Source of the DNA: Hermatobates lingyangjiaoensis
Taxonomy: Eukaryota > Arthropoda > Insecta > Hemiptera > Hermatobatidae
NCBI GenBank assembly: GCA_026182355.1
Contig: JAPFBL010000560.1
Location: forward strand, 62,001 to 126,000
DNA: 64,000 nucleotides
Direction: 5' to 3'
The position numbers and the translations under genes were made by a program. Positions 1-10,889 of this stretch are shown here, in pieces. Position 1 is the stretch's first letter; the number at the start of each line of letters is the position of its first letter. The notes under the pieces were generated by a model. The model had not been told where the DNA came from, did no database searches, and saw only the letters and a program-made list of their open reading frames with translations.

Positions 1-408
1 TTAATAAATAAATTAAATTAAACTGTAATTGGAATTTTTTGGCATAATTATTGTTTTCCATTATCTCAATGGAATTACAATGTACTTTTAAAAAAAACGT
101 AATGATAATTCAAAATTGAAGGAGCAGGAATTCTCAATATCTATAAAGAAGTAGAAAATAATTATTTGTCGAAATTAACATTTAAGAAATAGAGTTTCTT
201 CATTTTTTTAGTCCAAAGATAAATATGTACTTAGTAGTAATTAAAAAGAATTTTCTTCAGGTATATATACATACTTCTATAATTCAATTTTAAACCAAAA
301 ATAAATATTACAACGCTAAACCAATGAATAACAAAATAAATATATATAATTATCGATCTATATCCACATTAAATTATGTTAATTTCTGATTATGCCATTA
401 CACATACA

Positions 409-605
409 TATATATATGTATATACTTTTTCGATGAAAATACGATCCGAAATGGACAAATACAGTTCAATATACATAATTAAGCATAGAGAAATTAAAAA
501 CACACTTACAGTCTCTATTTTGCGGTTGAACTGTGTCCAGGGGAGATAAGAGAGGGAAACCAAGCACACCGGGATAGAGACGGTTGGGTCCCCAACCGTT
601 TTTGG
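409..605 (-). mobile_element. PLE-derived fragment, family G, single arm
   Basis: A TA-rich tract, then the family G outer sequence (ACTTTTTCGATGAAAATACG) and the hammerhead-bearing inner part with a GTCTC/GAGAC-rich stem, as in copies near 11.1, 16.8 and 30.2 kb. Only the minus-oriented arm remains, and its core is degenerate (GTCCAGGGGAG). Confidence 0.6.
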
Positions 606-880
606 CAAAAAAAGTGACTTTTCCGTCATGCATAATTCTTCCCAAACAGTAGGGATCATCTACACTATAGAACCAATTTTTGTGTAAAATATCAACTTGA
701 TCCATCAAGATTCTGGACCGTAGCGTGGTAACAAGCAATGCTAACACACTCACCCACCCACCCACACACAGACATCATCGAGAAAACTTCATAAAACGAC
801 TTTTGGGACCTCAAAACATATAATTCCGTCAAAATCTCGAGATGGAATTTTTTCACAATCACTATACTTTAATGATAGTA
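603..880. repeat. Dispersed repeat with CCCA/CACA tract
   Basis: This segment (GTGACTTTTCCGTCATGCAT ... ATAATTCCGTCAAAATCTCG) recurs nearly whole at 56137-56580, partly at 10300-10500 and 53285-53350, and as a short piece near 14345. It contains a variable CA-rich microsatellite. Probably the 3' end of a retroelement; no coding domain recognised. Confidence 0.6.
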
Positions 881-1325
881 AAATAAAAAAGAAAAAAATA
901 TTATTATTCCATTACATTGACTTAACACGACAAAATATTTATTCCACAACAACAAAATTGTATTAGTATAACGTAAAACTAAGAATTATTGTGCAAAATA
1001 TGTAATTAATGCATGCAATACAATGTGAAACATTTGCAATAAAATTTAAAAAATAAAATAATTATGAGGCACGTTAGAAGTTAATAATAATATTATGTTT
1101 ACAAACATGTGCCGTATTATCCAAACGTATGCCGTGCTAACAATATCCGTGAATATAAATTCATAATATAGTTGACTAAGTTTGAAGTTATTATAAATAT
1201 GCATATAAACAAACAATTTCAAAGTAGAGGTAAATTATATTTCATAAGGAATCGATAAAAAGATTTCACATAAACACGTGAAATAATAATCAATGATCTA
1301 ACCACAATATGAAATAGGAAAACAA

Positions 1326-1368
1326 GACTAAGATCTTTCAACCCTAACAAGCGGTCTTCGTCAGAGTC
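1326..1368 (-). ncRNA. Hammerhead-ribozyme-like motif, family A
   Basis: Stem I GACT pairs with AGTC. The core is CTGACGA, spacer A, stem II closed by CGC/GTT-type pairing, GAA, self-complementary AGATCT, then T. The layout matches the minimal hammerheads reported in PLEs, thought to work as dimers through the palindromic stem III. Confidence 0.65.
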
Positions 1369-1400
1369 AAAAACCCAACTGGGTTTTTTGTTGGGTTTTT

Positions 1401-1443
1401 CACTCTGACGAAGAGTGCTTGTTACGGTTGAAAGATCTTAGTC
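1401..1443 (+). ncRNA. Hammerhead-ribozyme-like motif, family A
   Basis: Mirror partner of the motif at 1326. Stem I is CACT/AGTC-like with one change, core CTGACGA, GAA, AGATCT. Confidence 0.55.
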
Positions 1444-1787
1444 TTGTTTTCCCATTTCATATTGTGTTTTGATCACAATAGTTTCTAATAGACCATTATA
1501 TTTTTATAGCCTATTTCTAAAAGTATTCTATAAAGGTTGTAAACTTTAAAACATTTTTAAAGTTGAAAAAAACTTAACTGCTTTTCAAAATTTACTTTAA
1601 TTGCAGACAAATTTTAATAATTAAGAAACCAATAGAAGCGTGTTATTTTATTCATAGAATTAAACAAATGTGTTATTTTATAAATACGTACATTTGGTAA
1701 GTCTACAGTCAAAATTATAAATAATAAAACAAAATATCGAACTTTTTAACAAATCAATTCTTATTTTAATAAATCTATCATATAGAC

Positions 1788-2773
1788 CAGTGGTTCCCAA
1801 AGTGGGTTCCTCGGAACCCAGGAGTTCCTTAAAGGACTGTCTGGGGTTCCGCGAAAACTATTTAGAAAATACATTTTTCTAATTTTTATTTTTAATGGTT
1901 ATGGATTTATTTTGAGTTTCTTGTGAATCATGAAACCAAATAATGTGAATACTTACATATACCTATAAGTAATGATCAAACCACAATAAGAAAATGGGAA
2001 AACAAGACTAAGATCTTTCAACCGTAACAAGCGGTCTTCGTCGGAGTCAAAAACCCAACTGATATATAACTGACATATATCTATATTTGTAAAAGTTGGA
2101 AGCAACTGATTTTGACTATGGATATCAGTTGGGTTTTTGACTCTGACGAAGACCGCTTGTTACGGTTGAAAGATCTTAGTCTTGTTTTCCCATTTTCTTA
2201 TTGTGGTTTGATCATTGATTGTTATTTCACGTGTTTATGTGAAAACTTTTTATACCTATAGGTAGAAGTGGTCAAAATTTTATTCAATTTTAGGATGAAT
2301 CACTAGTCAGTTTTTTGAACTATCTGATCTCCAAATTTCCTTCTATTTTAAAAATAGCACTTCACACATTGCTGCCTCTTCCCACTACCTACTTATGTGA
2401 AACTGGAGTTTCCCTTTAAACTGCCATAAAAACTAAATACCGAAGTAGACTTAATGCTGGGGCTAACTTGTGAATCAAGCTCTCAACTATAAAACCAAAA
2501 ATGATTACAAAATAAACTTTGCGTTAAAATTGCTAGTAATTCTGCTTATGTGTTACGTACTTGTGAAAAATATGAAAATTAAAATCTTTTAGGTTTGAAT
2601 GTTAAAAGTATTAATACAATACTTTTTAATTGTTTTTAAACATACATACTATTTTTAAAGACATATTGACATATTTATATTATGAATGTTTAAACTGATT
2701 AGAATCTGAGGTTCCCGGAAAAGTTACTTGACGCAAAAAGGTTTCCGCGTTGTAAAACGTTTGAGTACCTCTT
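1788..2773. mobile_element. Non-autonomous hAT element with nested PLE
   Basis: The left terminus CAGTGGTTCCCAAAGTGGG and a degenerate right terminus (inverse of AAGAGGTACTCAAAC) are flanked by TATAGAC on both sides (1781-1787 and 2775-2781), consistent with the 8-bp duplication of hAT elements. A family A palindrome is inserted at 1971-2250. No transposase frame remains. A relative at 41712-41953 shares the terminus. Confidence 0.75.
1971..2250. mobile_element. PLE palindrome, family A, with target duplication
   Basis: Flanked by near-perfect 13-base repeats, TATACCTATAAGT (1958-1970) and TATACCTATAGGT (2251-2263). Arms as in other family A copies, with an extra centre of about 70 bases; the left arm stops about 45 bases earlier than the right. 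The related hAT copy at 41.7-41.9 kb shows the uninterrupted target. Confidence 0.85.
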
Positions 2774-2781
2774 GTATAGAC

Positions 2782-3364
2782 GTAATAATCCAACTGGCTG
2801 GTGACATCAAACTTATGAAAAAATCAAGTTAATGGTTTTGATTGTTTATTGAATATATATCCATTTTATCAAATGTAACTCAATCAATTCTAACTTAAAA
2901 TCATTGAGCTAGAAAAAACTGATATGTTATCGCTATTACTATACTGTCGCTCTCAGTCAATGAACGGTTAAACGGTTTTTCCAGTTTAGTCTATTACGTT
3001 AAAGAGATTCAGGAATTTGAGTGCATTTAAGAGTTTTAGTTTAATATATTTAATAATGCGATCTTTGAGACTTGTTTTCTATCTTCTTGAGAAAGAAGTA
3101 AGGATTGTTTTAACTGGATATATCCAGACCTTTTTTTTCTTTACCATCTATAGACAATTTAGAGAGCATGACTCATAAGCTTAAAGGCTTATGTAAAACA
3201 TTTGCATAAAGAAAGTAAAAGAAAATAGGTTTTACTGAATAGTATATTGAAATATCTATTAACATTAGATAAGTATATTTTCAGATAGGCAAATTTAAAG
3301 AGTTTTAGCTTTCTTTTATTTAAATTGTTATGCTGATGAATGGAAATCAGCTGGATAAGAAAGA
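2782..3364. other. Upstream flank without recognisable feature
   Basis: AT-rich DNA between the hAT element and the acid phosphatase start. I see no open frame, repeat family member or clear promoter element other than the weak TATA-like site. Confidence 0.5.
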
Positions 3365-3377
3365 GCTATATTTAAAG
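3365..3377 (+). promoter_or_regulatory. Possible TATA-like box of the acid phosphatase gene
   Basis: The run CTATATTTAAAGC lies about 40 bases before the start codon. Spacing would put transcription start near 3395-3400, leaving a very short 5' UTR. The region is AT-rich, so a chance match is quite possible, and an upstream non-coding exon cannot be excluded. Confidence 0.25.
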
Positions 3378-3412
3378 CAAAGTTTCTGCTATCAAAGACA
3401 AGAGAATGGACT

Positions 3413-3628
3413 ATGAGCGCTCAAGTTTTACGAATATTCCAAATTTTGGTGCTAGTTGGTGCGGCTTTATGCCAAAGTCTGCCTTCCATGGGTGCCATTA
3501 TGGCCCCCTTAGAACACGTCGGGCACACCTTTTTGAACGCCTTACGTCCGACCAGTGCTACTCACAGAGTCCCTGTCGACCACTACGTCGACTCTATCTC
3601 CATACACACTCTCAGATTAATCTTAGTG
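3413..3628 (+). CDS. Acid phosphatase exon 1 (signal peptide)
   Basis: ATG at 3413 opens 72 codons beginning MSAQVLRIFQILVLVG, a good signal peptide. The donor is GTG followed by gtaacc. Joining to exon 2 gives LRLILVVTRHGS, the expected strand leading into the catalytic loop. A second ATG at 3406, in another frame, has a better start context (A at -3, G at +4) and would open an overlapping 87-codon frame, so the transcript may start just downstream of it or scanning may be leaky. Confidence 0.9.
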
Positions 3629-4364
3629 GTAACCCAATCAGATATAACTTTATATATTGTAATAACTGACATTTGTTTCAGGACGACAACTAAAATGTTT
3701 AGTTTCTAACAAAATTTTAAATATTTAAAATGTTTTCCACTTTACTGTTTAAAAGCATCTGTACATTATCCACATATGCTAATACGGAGGTGAATAGTTG
3801 ATGTCAATGATTTTATACAGTTTTATTCTTTACCAGATTTTTGATAACTCATTGCCAATGCTCCAATCATTATGATTCCATTTCATGTCATTATCAAAGC
3901 AATCCAACTTCTATGTATCTGTTATAATATATTATTCTATGCTGCAGTGGAGTTTCAGTAAAAACTATATTCATCCAACGATGCTATTTGTATATTCAAA
4001 TATATTTGATTTTCCGATATTCAACCAAATCGTGCATAAACTCCAGCTGAAGTCACTTGTTTATCAATTTTAAGCAAAATGAGTTATCTATTTCCAATAA
4101 TTATTTATTCTGTGAATGCTAATACTTAAGTTATAATAACTATTAAATATCAATTTTTCATGACGAATAGTTCAGGGTTATAAAATGGAGTCTAAATTCA
4201 CATAGTTGGGAATCATGCAGCTTCTCACCAGGAATACTATCCAATAATCACACAGCTCATTTACATTATGTGATATACATTTTTTGGATGTTCTATAAAT
4301 TAAAACTTTCAAAGTGTAATCTGAAGCGTGTCCAAAATTTTTTTCAAATTAAACCCAAGTACAT

Positions 4365-4416
4365 ACAAACACACACACTCATACACACACACACACACTC
4401 ATACTCACACAGATAC

Positions 4417-4470
<54 letters not shown>

Positions 4471-4471
4471 C
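4365..4471. repeat. Compound microsatellite (AC)n(TA)n(TG)n
   Basis: Directly visible runs of CA, then about 25 bases of alternating TA, then about 28 bases of TG. Confidence 0.95.
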
Positions 4472-4572
4472 GTTGTCTGCCTGCGGAGCGACTCGTTTCT
4501 ATCTTCCTGATGACGACGACATCGAAATAGAGGAGTGAGTTTCTGTTTCATTTCTGAGTGTTTCATTTCTTG

Positions 4573-4783
4573 AGCAAACCACAATAAGAAATTGGAAAAA
4601 AAGACTAAGATCTTTCAACCGTAACAAGCGGTTTTCGTCAGAGTCAAAAACCCATCTGGGTCAGTTGGGTTTTTGACTCTGACGAAAACCGCTTGTTACG
4701 GTTGAAAGATCTTAGTCTTTTTTTCCCATTTCTTATTGTGGTTTGATCATTGATTGTTATTTCACGTGTTTATGTGAAATCTT
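4573..4783. mobile_element. PLE palindrome, family A
   Basis: Near-perfect inverted arms around CATCTGGGTCAG. The right arm keeps the full outer end (TTTCACGTGTTTATGTGAAA) and runs directly into a long TA/TTAA tract (4785-4860). Confidence 0.88.
4675..4717 (+). ncRNA. Hammerhead-ribozyme-like motif, family A
   Basis: Stem I GACT/AGTC, core CTGACGA, stem II AACCG to CGGTT, GAA, stem III AGATCT, cleavage-site T. The mirror copy lies on the minus strand in the left arm. Confidence 0.68.
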
Positions 4784-4824
4784 ATTATATATATATTAAT
4801 TAATTATAATTAATTAATATATTA

Positions 4825-4863
<39 letters not shown>

Positions 4864-5361
4864 AACCGATATTATCAACCAACTTTAAAAATGAACTTAT
4901 GGCACCTGAAAACGTGTAACGACTCTATAACTTTAAAATCGAAGTATTTCATATTTACTATAAATTCTGTTTAAACAAAGTAAAAATAGCAACCAGTTTA
5001 GTAAAAATGTTTCACAAGTTTCTATGACATTTCATTATAATTGTTATAATATTCTGACCATATTAGGATAAGTCAACTAATTCAATTCATTATCTTTGAG
5101 TTTACCTATGTTAGTTAAATTGGAATGGAATCAGCTAAAGATTTTATCTTTATATAGTTTAATACATAAAGATAGGAGGACAGACTTCAAGAGGAGTTAT
5201 TTAATTGTTAGTTAGTTTGACCAAATAAAAAAATTATGTTCGATTTTTTTTTTTTTTGTTATATAAGATAATATAAAATATAAATGTTCTTAAAAAGAAA
5301 TATAAATTCTGAAAAAAATATACGTTTATAAGAAGGAAAGTATTTTGGGTTTTCTTTTCAG

Positions 5362-5466
5362 GTGACTCGTCATGGCAGTAGGTCGCCTCTGTTTACATAT
5401 CCTACCGACCCCTACCCTTTCACTGATATCCGCTTCTGGCCTGATGGACCCGGAGAACTCACCAGG
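5362..5466 (+). CDS. Acid phosphatase exon 2 (RHG catalytic motif)
   Basis: The acceptor is a pyrimidine-rich tract ending cag at 5361; the donor gtttgt follows ACC AGG. The 35 codons read [11 protein letters not shown], then YPTDPYPF and [10 protein letters not shown]. The first is the nucleophile loop and the second resembles the FPTDP segment of mammalian prostatic acid phosphatase. The joint to exon 3 restores LTRYGKQQTYL, which aligns with the family without gaps. Confidence 0.93.
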
Positions 5467-5764
5467 GTTTGTACATATTTTACCTTCTAAATTACTGTGG
5501 CATATTTGCGAGCAATACATTTTATAATTTACATTGATAAATGCACTCAAAAGCAATAATGATAAAAAATATATTTTTTACGGGGAAATTACAGAGCGTG
5601 AAGCGATCTCCGCGTGCCGATGCAGGTATATTCCTAGGCGCTATTTAGTGAATATGCAGTTTCAATTTGGCTTAAAAACTAACCTTTTGAACTTAAAATT
5701 TGGACCTTTTTGACAGTATTTTACTTTTATATAACATAACATTTTATGTTATTTTATATATAAC

Positions 5765-5765
<1 letters not shown>

Positions 5766-5814
<49 letters not shown>
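5766..5814. repeat. (TA)n microsatellite
   Basis: About 46 bases of pure TA repeat at the left edge of a family B palindrome; a second TA tract lies at its right edge (6183-6215). Confidence 0.95.
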
Positions 5815-5815
<1 letters not shown>

Positions 5816-5902
5816 TTATCATAATTTGTTTTCTTGACCCAATATTTATATGATGTAATTTTTTTTGAGGTTTGAGGTCCAATGATTAAAACTAGTCCTT
5901 TT

Positions 5903-5940
5903 GCCGACGTTTCGACATATATTTATGTCATCTTCAGGGC
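5903..5940 (-). ncRNA. Hammerhead-ribozyme-like motif, family B
   Basis: Stem I GCC/GGC, core CTGAAGA, spacer T, stem II GACAT/ATGTC with an AAATAT loop, GAA, self-complementary ACGT, then C. A textbook PLE minimal hammerhead layout. Confidence 0.72.
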
Positions 5941-6093
5941 TACAACATGATTGTTTTACAATTAGCACTACTATTACTACTATTTGGTAATTTATTACAT
6001 TTTAATATGTTCTTTGTTACCGAACATATTAAAATGTAATAAATTACAAAATAGTAGTAATAGTAGTGCTAATTGTAAAACAATCATGTTGTA

Positions 6094-6131
6094 GCCCTGA
6101 AGATGACATAAATATATGTCGAAACGTCGGC
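6094..6131 (+). ncRNA. Hammerhead-ribozyme-like motif, family B
   Basis: Identical in structure to the motif at 5903-5940, in opposite orientation. Confidence 0.72.
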
Positions 6132-6578
6132 AAAAGGACTAGTTTTAATCATTGGACCTCAAACCTCAAAAAAAATTACATTATATATACTTATATATAT
6201 ATATATTTATATACTTATTAGTCTTCTGGGCGGTAGATCGGCTCCTGGGCTTAACCTCAATCGTTGATTTTTTTTTTTTAAGTTATCAGCTTTTAATTTT
6301 ATTTTAGTTAAATGTTTTCTTTTTTTAATTTTTATTTGGCTTTTATTTCTTTATCTTCCCTGTCTACCTTTCCTCCGAAAGTTGGCTATACTGTTTGAGT
6401 GCTTCAGTTCGAACGCCAAGTCAGTCGTTATCAGCCTTTGGAGCGATTCACTTCTTTTTTTCGAAGACGAGGACATCGAAATATAGTAGTGAGTTCAGTG
6501 GTTCCCTTTCTATGTGTTCTTTTTTAAATTCTAGTTTTATATATATATATATATAATATATTTATATATATATATAAA

Positions 6579-7205
6579 AATTTAAATTAACAAAGCACGA
6601 CACAGAAAAATGATACAAAGAAAACTTACAGAATTCAATATTTCGAACTGTTGTTCGTCATCAGGAGAGTAGACTAGTAGAGAGGACGAAGTGAGATAGA
6701 TCTCCCACGTCGAAGAACGGAGCGCGAATGAAGAAATAAAGAGTCAACCGAAGAGAGCAGCACTAGCGTAAAAAGGAGCTAGGCACTAAACTCTGAGAAA
6801 CGGAGAAAGCAATAAACAATAGATAAAATTATAATTAAAACTTACAAAAAAGGAAATAATAAAAAAAAATAAATAAATCAATAAATAAATAAAAAATATA
6901 TCAATAAAAAGGAAAAAAAATAATAATAAAATAAAAAAAATACTATGAATATAATAATAAGTTAAAAATAAGAAAAAACAAATAAAAGTTAACGCTTCTG
7001 ATTTAAACGGATCTATGCCCCCAATAACATTGTGGGCCTCTAGACGCTCTTAATGTCAAACTACGGTCATCAGTGGCACTAGCTACACAGTGGTTTCTAC
7101 TAGCTACTCTCCGATGACGAAACGTTCCGAAATACCTTGAATTCTGTAAGTTTTCTTTGTATCTCTTCTGTGTCGTGCTTTGTTAATTTAAATTTTTATA
7201 GTCCT
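6579..7205. mobile_element. PLE palindrome, family C
   Basis: Outer arms (AAATTAACAAAGCACGACAC on the left and its inverse on the right at 7165-7195) enclose an asymmetric centre. The left arm has a hammerhead core in minus orientation (GTTCGAAATATTGAATTCTG after CTGATGACGAAC); the right core is degraded. TA tracts lie on both sides. Confidence 0.8.
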
Positions 7206-7413
7206 TGTGACCGTTTCTTATTTTTAGTATATATATATAATATATATGAATTATATTACATTACATTAATATTCTATTACAATAGATTTGTTTAACCACG
7301 ATATTTTAAGGTTTATTTTCAAAATGTTACATTCATTATTCTTATATTATATATATAGGTTACTATGTATCACTAATTAATTAATTTGCCATACTTGTGT
7401 ACTTTTTTTTCAG

Positions 7414-7653
7414 TACGGCAAACAGCAGACTTATTTATCAGGTCAAAGATTGAGAGCAAGGTACTCGGACTTTCTGGGACCTAATTACTTCACAAACGAG
7501 ACGAGAGCGGAGGCCAACTTAAACCCCAGGGACTTTGACTCTGCTGCATGCCTTCTAGCAGGTCTATACCCTCCAATCGGCTTCCAGATCTGGAATGAAA
7601 ACATCCACTGGCAACCCATTCCTATCAACCTCCAGCCATTTGATGAGTCCGAT
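7414..7653 (+). CDS. Acid phosphatase exon 3
   Basis: Eighty codons between a T-rich tract ending cag and the donor gtatgt. The protein reads YGKQQTYLSGQRLRARYSDFLG, then a central helix (DFDSAACLLAGLYPP) and WQPIPINLQPFDESD, all matching the family order. An N-glycosylation site NET is present. Read-through past the donor continues open into a GC-rich repeat, so the long frame ending at 8112 is not real coding sequence. Confidence 0.93.
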
Positions 7654-7659
7654 GTATGT

Positions 7660-8175
7660 CCTGTCTCAGTTAAACATTTTTTATTTTTTTTTATGGCAGA
7701 AGGGGAGTCGGTGGTGAAATGTTTTATGCACCCCAACCGAGAGCGTTCCGATTCACCCTCAAAATTGGGAGTGTCGGACTCCTGGCAAGCCAGTATACCG
7801 ACTAAAACACCACCTGTCTCCACTTCTCACTGCCCCTTTATTGTGTGTGGGAGACTTCGATGGAGGGGCGCACATTACCCAGAAAGAGGTCGGTTGGGTG
7901 TCAGTTTGGAAGAACCCACCACAAGAGGTGCTGCACAAGGCTACCATCTAGACACCCTCTTTGGAAAACCTTTTAAACTCGCAAGCGAGAGGCTACCACT
8001 CATGTACCGCCCAGACGGGTTCCAAGCTGGGCTTACGCCCGTGCGAAGAATACCCTGCCCGGCTAAGCCATATAAACGACCACCGTGGGCTGGGCTACTG
8101 GACCGCGCTTAGGACAGCCTACCCTGTACTGTTAGCTTGGCTGCGCGGCAAGCACAATTACCACCTCTGCGACGG
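7660..8175. repeat. GC-rich dispersed-repeat-like insert after exon 3
   Basis: About 500 bases clearly richer in GC than the surroundings start a few bases after the exon 3 donor. Open frames exist on both strands but none resembles a known protein. Composition and position suggest an inserted repeat, perhaps the untranslated end of a retroelement. It ends where a TA tract and a partial PLE arm begin near 8180. Confidence 0.4.
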
Positions 8176-8194
8176 GGGTCGTTTATATATATAT

Positions 8195-8330
8195 ATACAC
8201 TTTAACACAGAGAAAAGAAGACAGAAAGACACTACAGAACTCACTTCGATATTTCGAAATATCGAAATAAATCCCCTAGACTAATGGGACGTAGTCACCA
8301 TGGTTAGAGGTGGTGACTAACGTGTTGCAT
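8195..8330. mobile_element. PLE fragment, family D
   Basis: After a TA tract, the outer arm sequence AACACAGAGAAAAGAAGACA and the end of the motif (CACTTCGATATTTCG) match the left arm of the palindrome at 19918-20412. The other arm is reduced to a few bases. Confidence 0.65.
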
Positions 8331-8812
8331 AATTAGTTAAACTGATCCTTCGTTTTGTTATTTCTAGTGTTACAATATTTTTTTTTGTTTTTCCTTAAAT
8401 ATATTAAGCACTATGGTAGCTGATCTGTCCGGCGTTGCCTGGGCGGTAGATTATGCCACAGCGTTTTACTTAAGGGCGGCAGATCCCAAAAAAGAACCCT
8501 GATCAAAATCAAAATACTGTAGTTAGTTCCCCCGAAAAAAGTTATATAAAATCCATACCTTTCTTTGTATCTAAATGTCTCCAGTTTTATTTCTATAGCG
8601 GACAGACAGACAAACTTTGTATTTTATCTATACAAACGATATAAAATAGAATTGAAACATATTTAAAATGTACAGTCATGCTTTCACATGAAAAACGGTT
8701 TCATGTTAGGCTGCTTGGTAATTTTCTAAAACAGAGTCACAACATCTATGCTTAATATCCAGTATGGTTGTCTTAGATTACTAACAAAACATAAATGTTC
8801 AATAGGAGAACA

Positions 8813-9110
8813 AGGGTTGGTTTTTTGACTCTGATGAAGACCACTTGTTACGGTTGAAAGATCTTAGTCTTGTTGTCCCATTTTCATATTGTGCTTTGAT
8901 CATATATATATATATATATATAAAACAAGATTTCACATAAACATGTGAAATAACAATCAATGATCACACCACAATATGAAATGGGGAAAAAAGACTAAGA
9001 CCTTTTAACTATAACAAACGGTCTTCATCAGAGTCAAAACCCAACCCTCAGTTGGGTTTTTGACTCTGAAGAAGACCACTTGTTGCGGTTGAGGGATCTT
9101 AGAAGAAGAC
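8813..9110. mobile_element. Two adjacent family A PLE copies
   Basis: A right-hand half copy (8813-8902) is separated by a TA tract from a second, complete but diverged palindrome (8925-9105) whose right arm is cut by a different hammerhead-like end (GTGTTCGAAACGCACG). Confidence 0.75.
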
Positions 9111-9377
9111 GACTATGTGTTCGAAACGCACGTTTTTATAATTTTTTTTTGTTTGGGGACACTTATTAGTATTTTTCCTCATTTATTGTTAATAGGTCTC
9201 AGTACTAATAAATTTTGGAGTTCACTTTTAATTAATTCGATCACGATTAGTTTACTTCATATTGCAATGGCTAACATTTTGTTTAAGTAGATTATCTGTT
9301 TCAAGTATTCATAATTCCTCTTTACAACATGTTTACTTAATTACGATAGATTGTAAATTTTTTTTTAATTGTTCCAG

Positions 9378-9557
9378 TTATTCATTAATAGAACTTTGTG
9401 TCCCACGTTTCGTTGGAACTCTCTCCAAAATCTCAGACATCTCGAGCAGACAACTCCCAAATATCGAACATTTCTTAACTACCTCAGTAGAAACGTTGGC
9501 GAACAGGTTACCACCCTTTTCCAGATAGCTGACATTTACGACACCCTTACCATGGAC
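9378..9557 (+). CDS. Acid phosphatase exon 4
   Basis: Sixty codons between acceptor ttccag and donor gtgagt. The protein begins LFINRTLCPTFRW and runs through LEQTTPKYRTFLNYLS to IADIYDTLTMD, matching the middle of the family (helical cap region). In phase with both neighbours. The glycosylation site NRT and one Cys are visible. Confidence 0.92.
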
Positions 9558-9732
9558 GTGAGTATATTATAACTAAAGCTTTATGAACTTTGTTACCATA
9601 ATTAATAAACAATATCATAATAATGCATGATTAATGGTTACTGAATATAGATATTGGGTTAGTTCCACTGAGGTTAGTTAATATTAGAATTATTATAATA
9701 ATGTCCGTCATACCTCGTAAAGTTTCTGTAGA

Positions 9733-9775
9733 GCTCGACCGGTTTCGGGTTTGTCTGGTTCCCATCTTCAAGAGC
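9733..9775 (-). ncRNA. Hammerhead-ribozyme-like motif, family E
   Basis: Stem I GCTC/GAGC, core TTGAAGA (first base U instead of C), spacer T, stem II GGG/CCC, GAA, self-complementary ACCGGT, then C. Confidence 0.58.
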
Positions 9776-9910
9776 AACTGACTGTATTTTATTTTTTCTT
9801 CCAACCTACCTAAACTTGTTATCTGCATTGTGGAATGCAGACAACAATGATTCCACTATATAGATAACAAGTGTAGGTAGGTTGGAAGAAAAAATAAAAT
9901 ACAGTCAGTT

Positions 9911-9953
9911 GCTCTTGAAGATGGGAACCAGACGGACCCGAAACCGGTCGAGC
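9911..9953 (+). ncRNA. Hammerhead-ribozyme-like motif, family E
   Basis: Mirror of the motif at 9733, with the same stems. The first core base is U, so activity may be reduced. Confidence 0.58.
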
Positions 9954-10889
9954 TCTACAGAAACTTTACGAGGTACGAGTATAACGGACATTATTACTAA
10001 TAATTCTAAAAGTTACTGAACAGATAAACTGAAGGAAAATACTAACAATTTTTCGTAGAAATTAACGAAAACCAATTGAATTACTCCAATTTCGTATCTA
10101 TTCCATCTGGAAGATTATTTCAAATTATAAATATTCTTTTATAATTCAAAATATAAGGTTCCATAATTTTATGTTTAATTTGAAAATATCTCAAATATGT
10201 CTCATAATTTGAAAATGCCAAAATTTGAAGTAGTTTTGTCAAAAAAAAAGAAGTTTATTGATGTTTTCATGTAGATAAAAAATTACTAAAAATACATTTT
10301 GGGCAAAAAAAGTGACTGTCCCATCATGCACTATTGTTTTCAAAGGTTAAGGCAAATCTACATTATATGACATGGCACATTTTTTTTATATATTATGAAT
10401 TTAATCCATCAAACAGTCTGGACTTCAGTGTATGGCATTTTCATACACACCCAGACATCTGCGAAAAATTTCAGAAAATGACTTTTGAGATATATAATAG
10501 TTTTGTTTTGGAGATAGGCCTTTTGCTTTCATAGCCTTACAAACAAAGGATAATAAGAAATCTTATAACATATAAACATCAACAAATAATCAATATAAAA
10601 CTGGATTATAACAGCTTGTGGAATATTAAAAAGTATTTCAGAGATAAATAAAATAACTTACAGATATAAGAATTTTTTAAGTAGATAATGAAATTTACAT
10701 TATATAAACGAACTAACAACCTTTACTGGTCAAAACTTAATACTAGGTTAATCAGATAACGTTACTATGTGAGAATGATTTTGAACCTAGAAAATTGACT
10801 GAATCCCAATTCATAATATACTTATTCTATTAAAAAGTTGATATATTATTGAATTTCTTAAACATATATATAAAAGTTATAACGAAAGT

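Larger units (their letters stand above)
1261..1476. mobile_element. PLE palindrome, family A
   Basis: Two arms of about 100 bases face each other round a short centre of GGGTT type. Each arm runs outward from AAAACCCAAC through the hammerhead core to CACAATAnGAAA and an outer end with TTTCACATAAACACGTG. The left arm is longer. Confidence 0.85.
3629..5361 (+). other. Acid phosphatase intron 1
   Basis: Contains unremarkable AT-rich DNA (3629-4350), a CA/TA/GT microsatellite (4365-4471), a degraded hammerhead-like core at 4507-4530, a family A palindrome and AT-rich sequence up to the acceptor. Confidence 0.8.
5818..6183. mobile_element. PLE palindrome, family B
   Basis: Arms of about 150-190 bases meet at an ACATATTAAAATGTAATAAA type centre. 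Each arm carries a hammerhead core ending GAAACGTCGGC and an outer part GGACCTCAAACCTC. The left arm extends about 40 bases further outward (family word TTGACCCAATATTTATATG). Confidence 0.88.
9640..10015. mobile_element. PLE palindrome, family E
   Basis: Arms of about 140 bases (inner word CAGTTGCTCTTGAAGATGGG, outer word ACTTTACGAGGTA and AATAATTCTAA) around a centre with GTAGGTAGG. Another copy of one arm lies at 53350-53460. Confidence 0.83.

Noticed and set aside
1261..1476. Bacterial-style terminators or tRNA genes behind the many hairpins
   Set aside because: The hairpins are long inverted repeats with ribozyme-like cores. I found no tRNA A/B box pair or cloverleaf that I could support.
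4507..4560. Another intact hammerhead
   Set aside because: CTGATGA and GAAA are present, but stem II is only two pairs and the stem III position (ATAG) is not self-complementary, so it is at best a relic.
7450..8112. A 220-codon open frame on the plus strand
   Set aside because: Only the first part (to 7653) is acid phosphatase exon 3. The rest is read-through past a good donor into a GC-rich repeat with no protein similarity.
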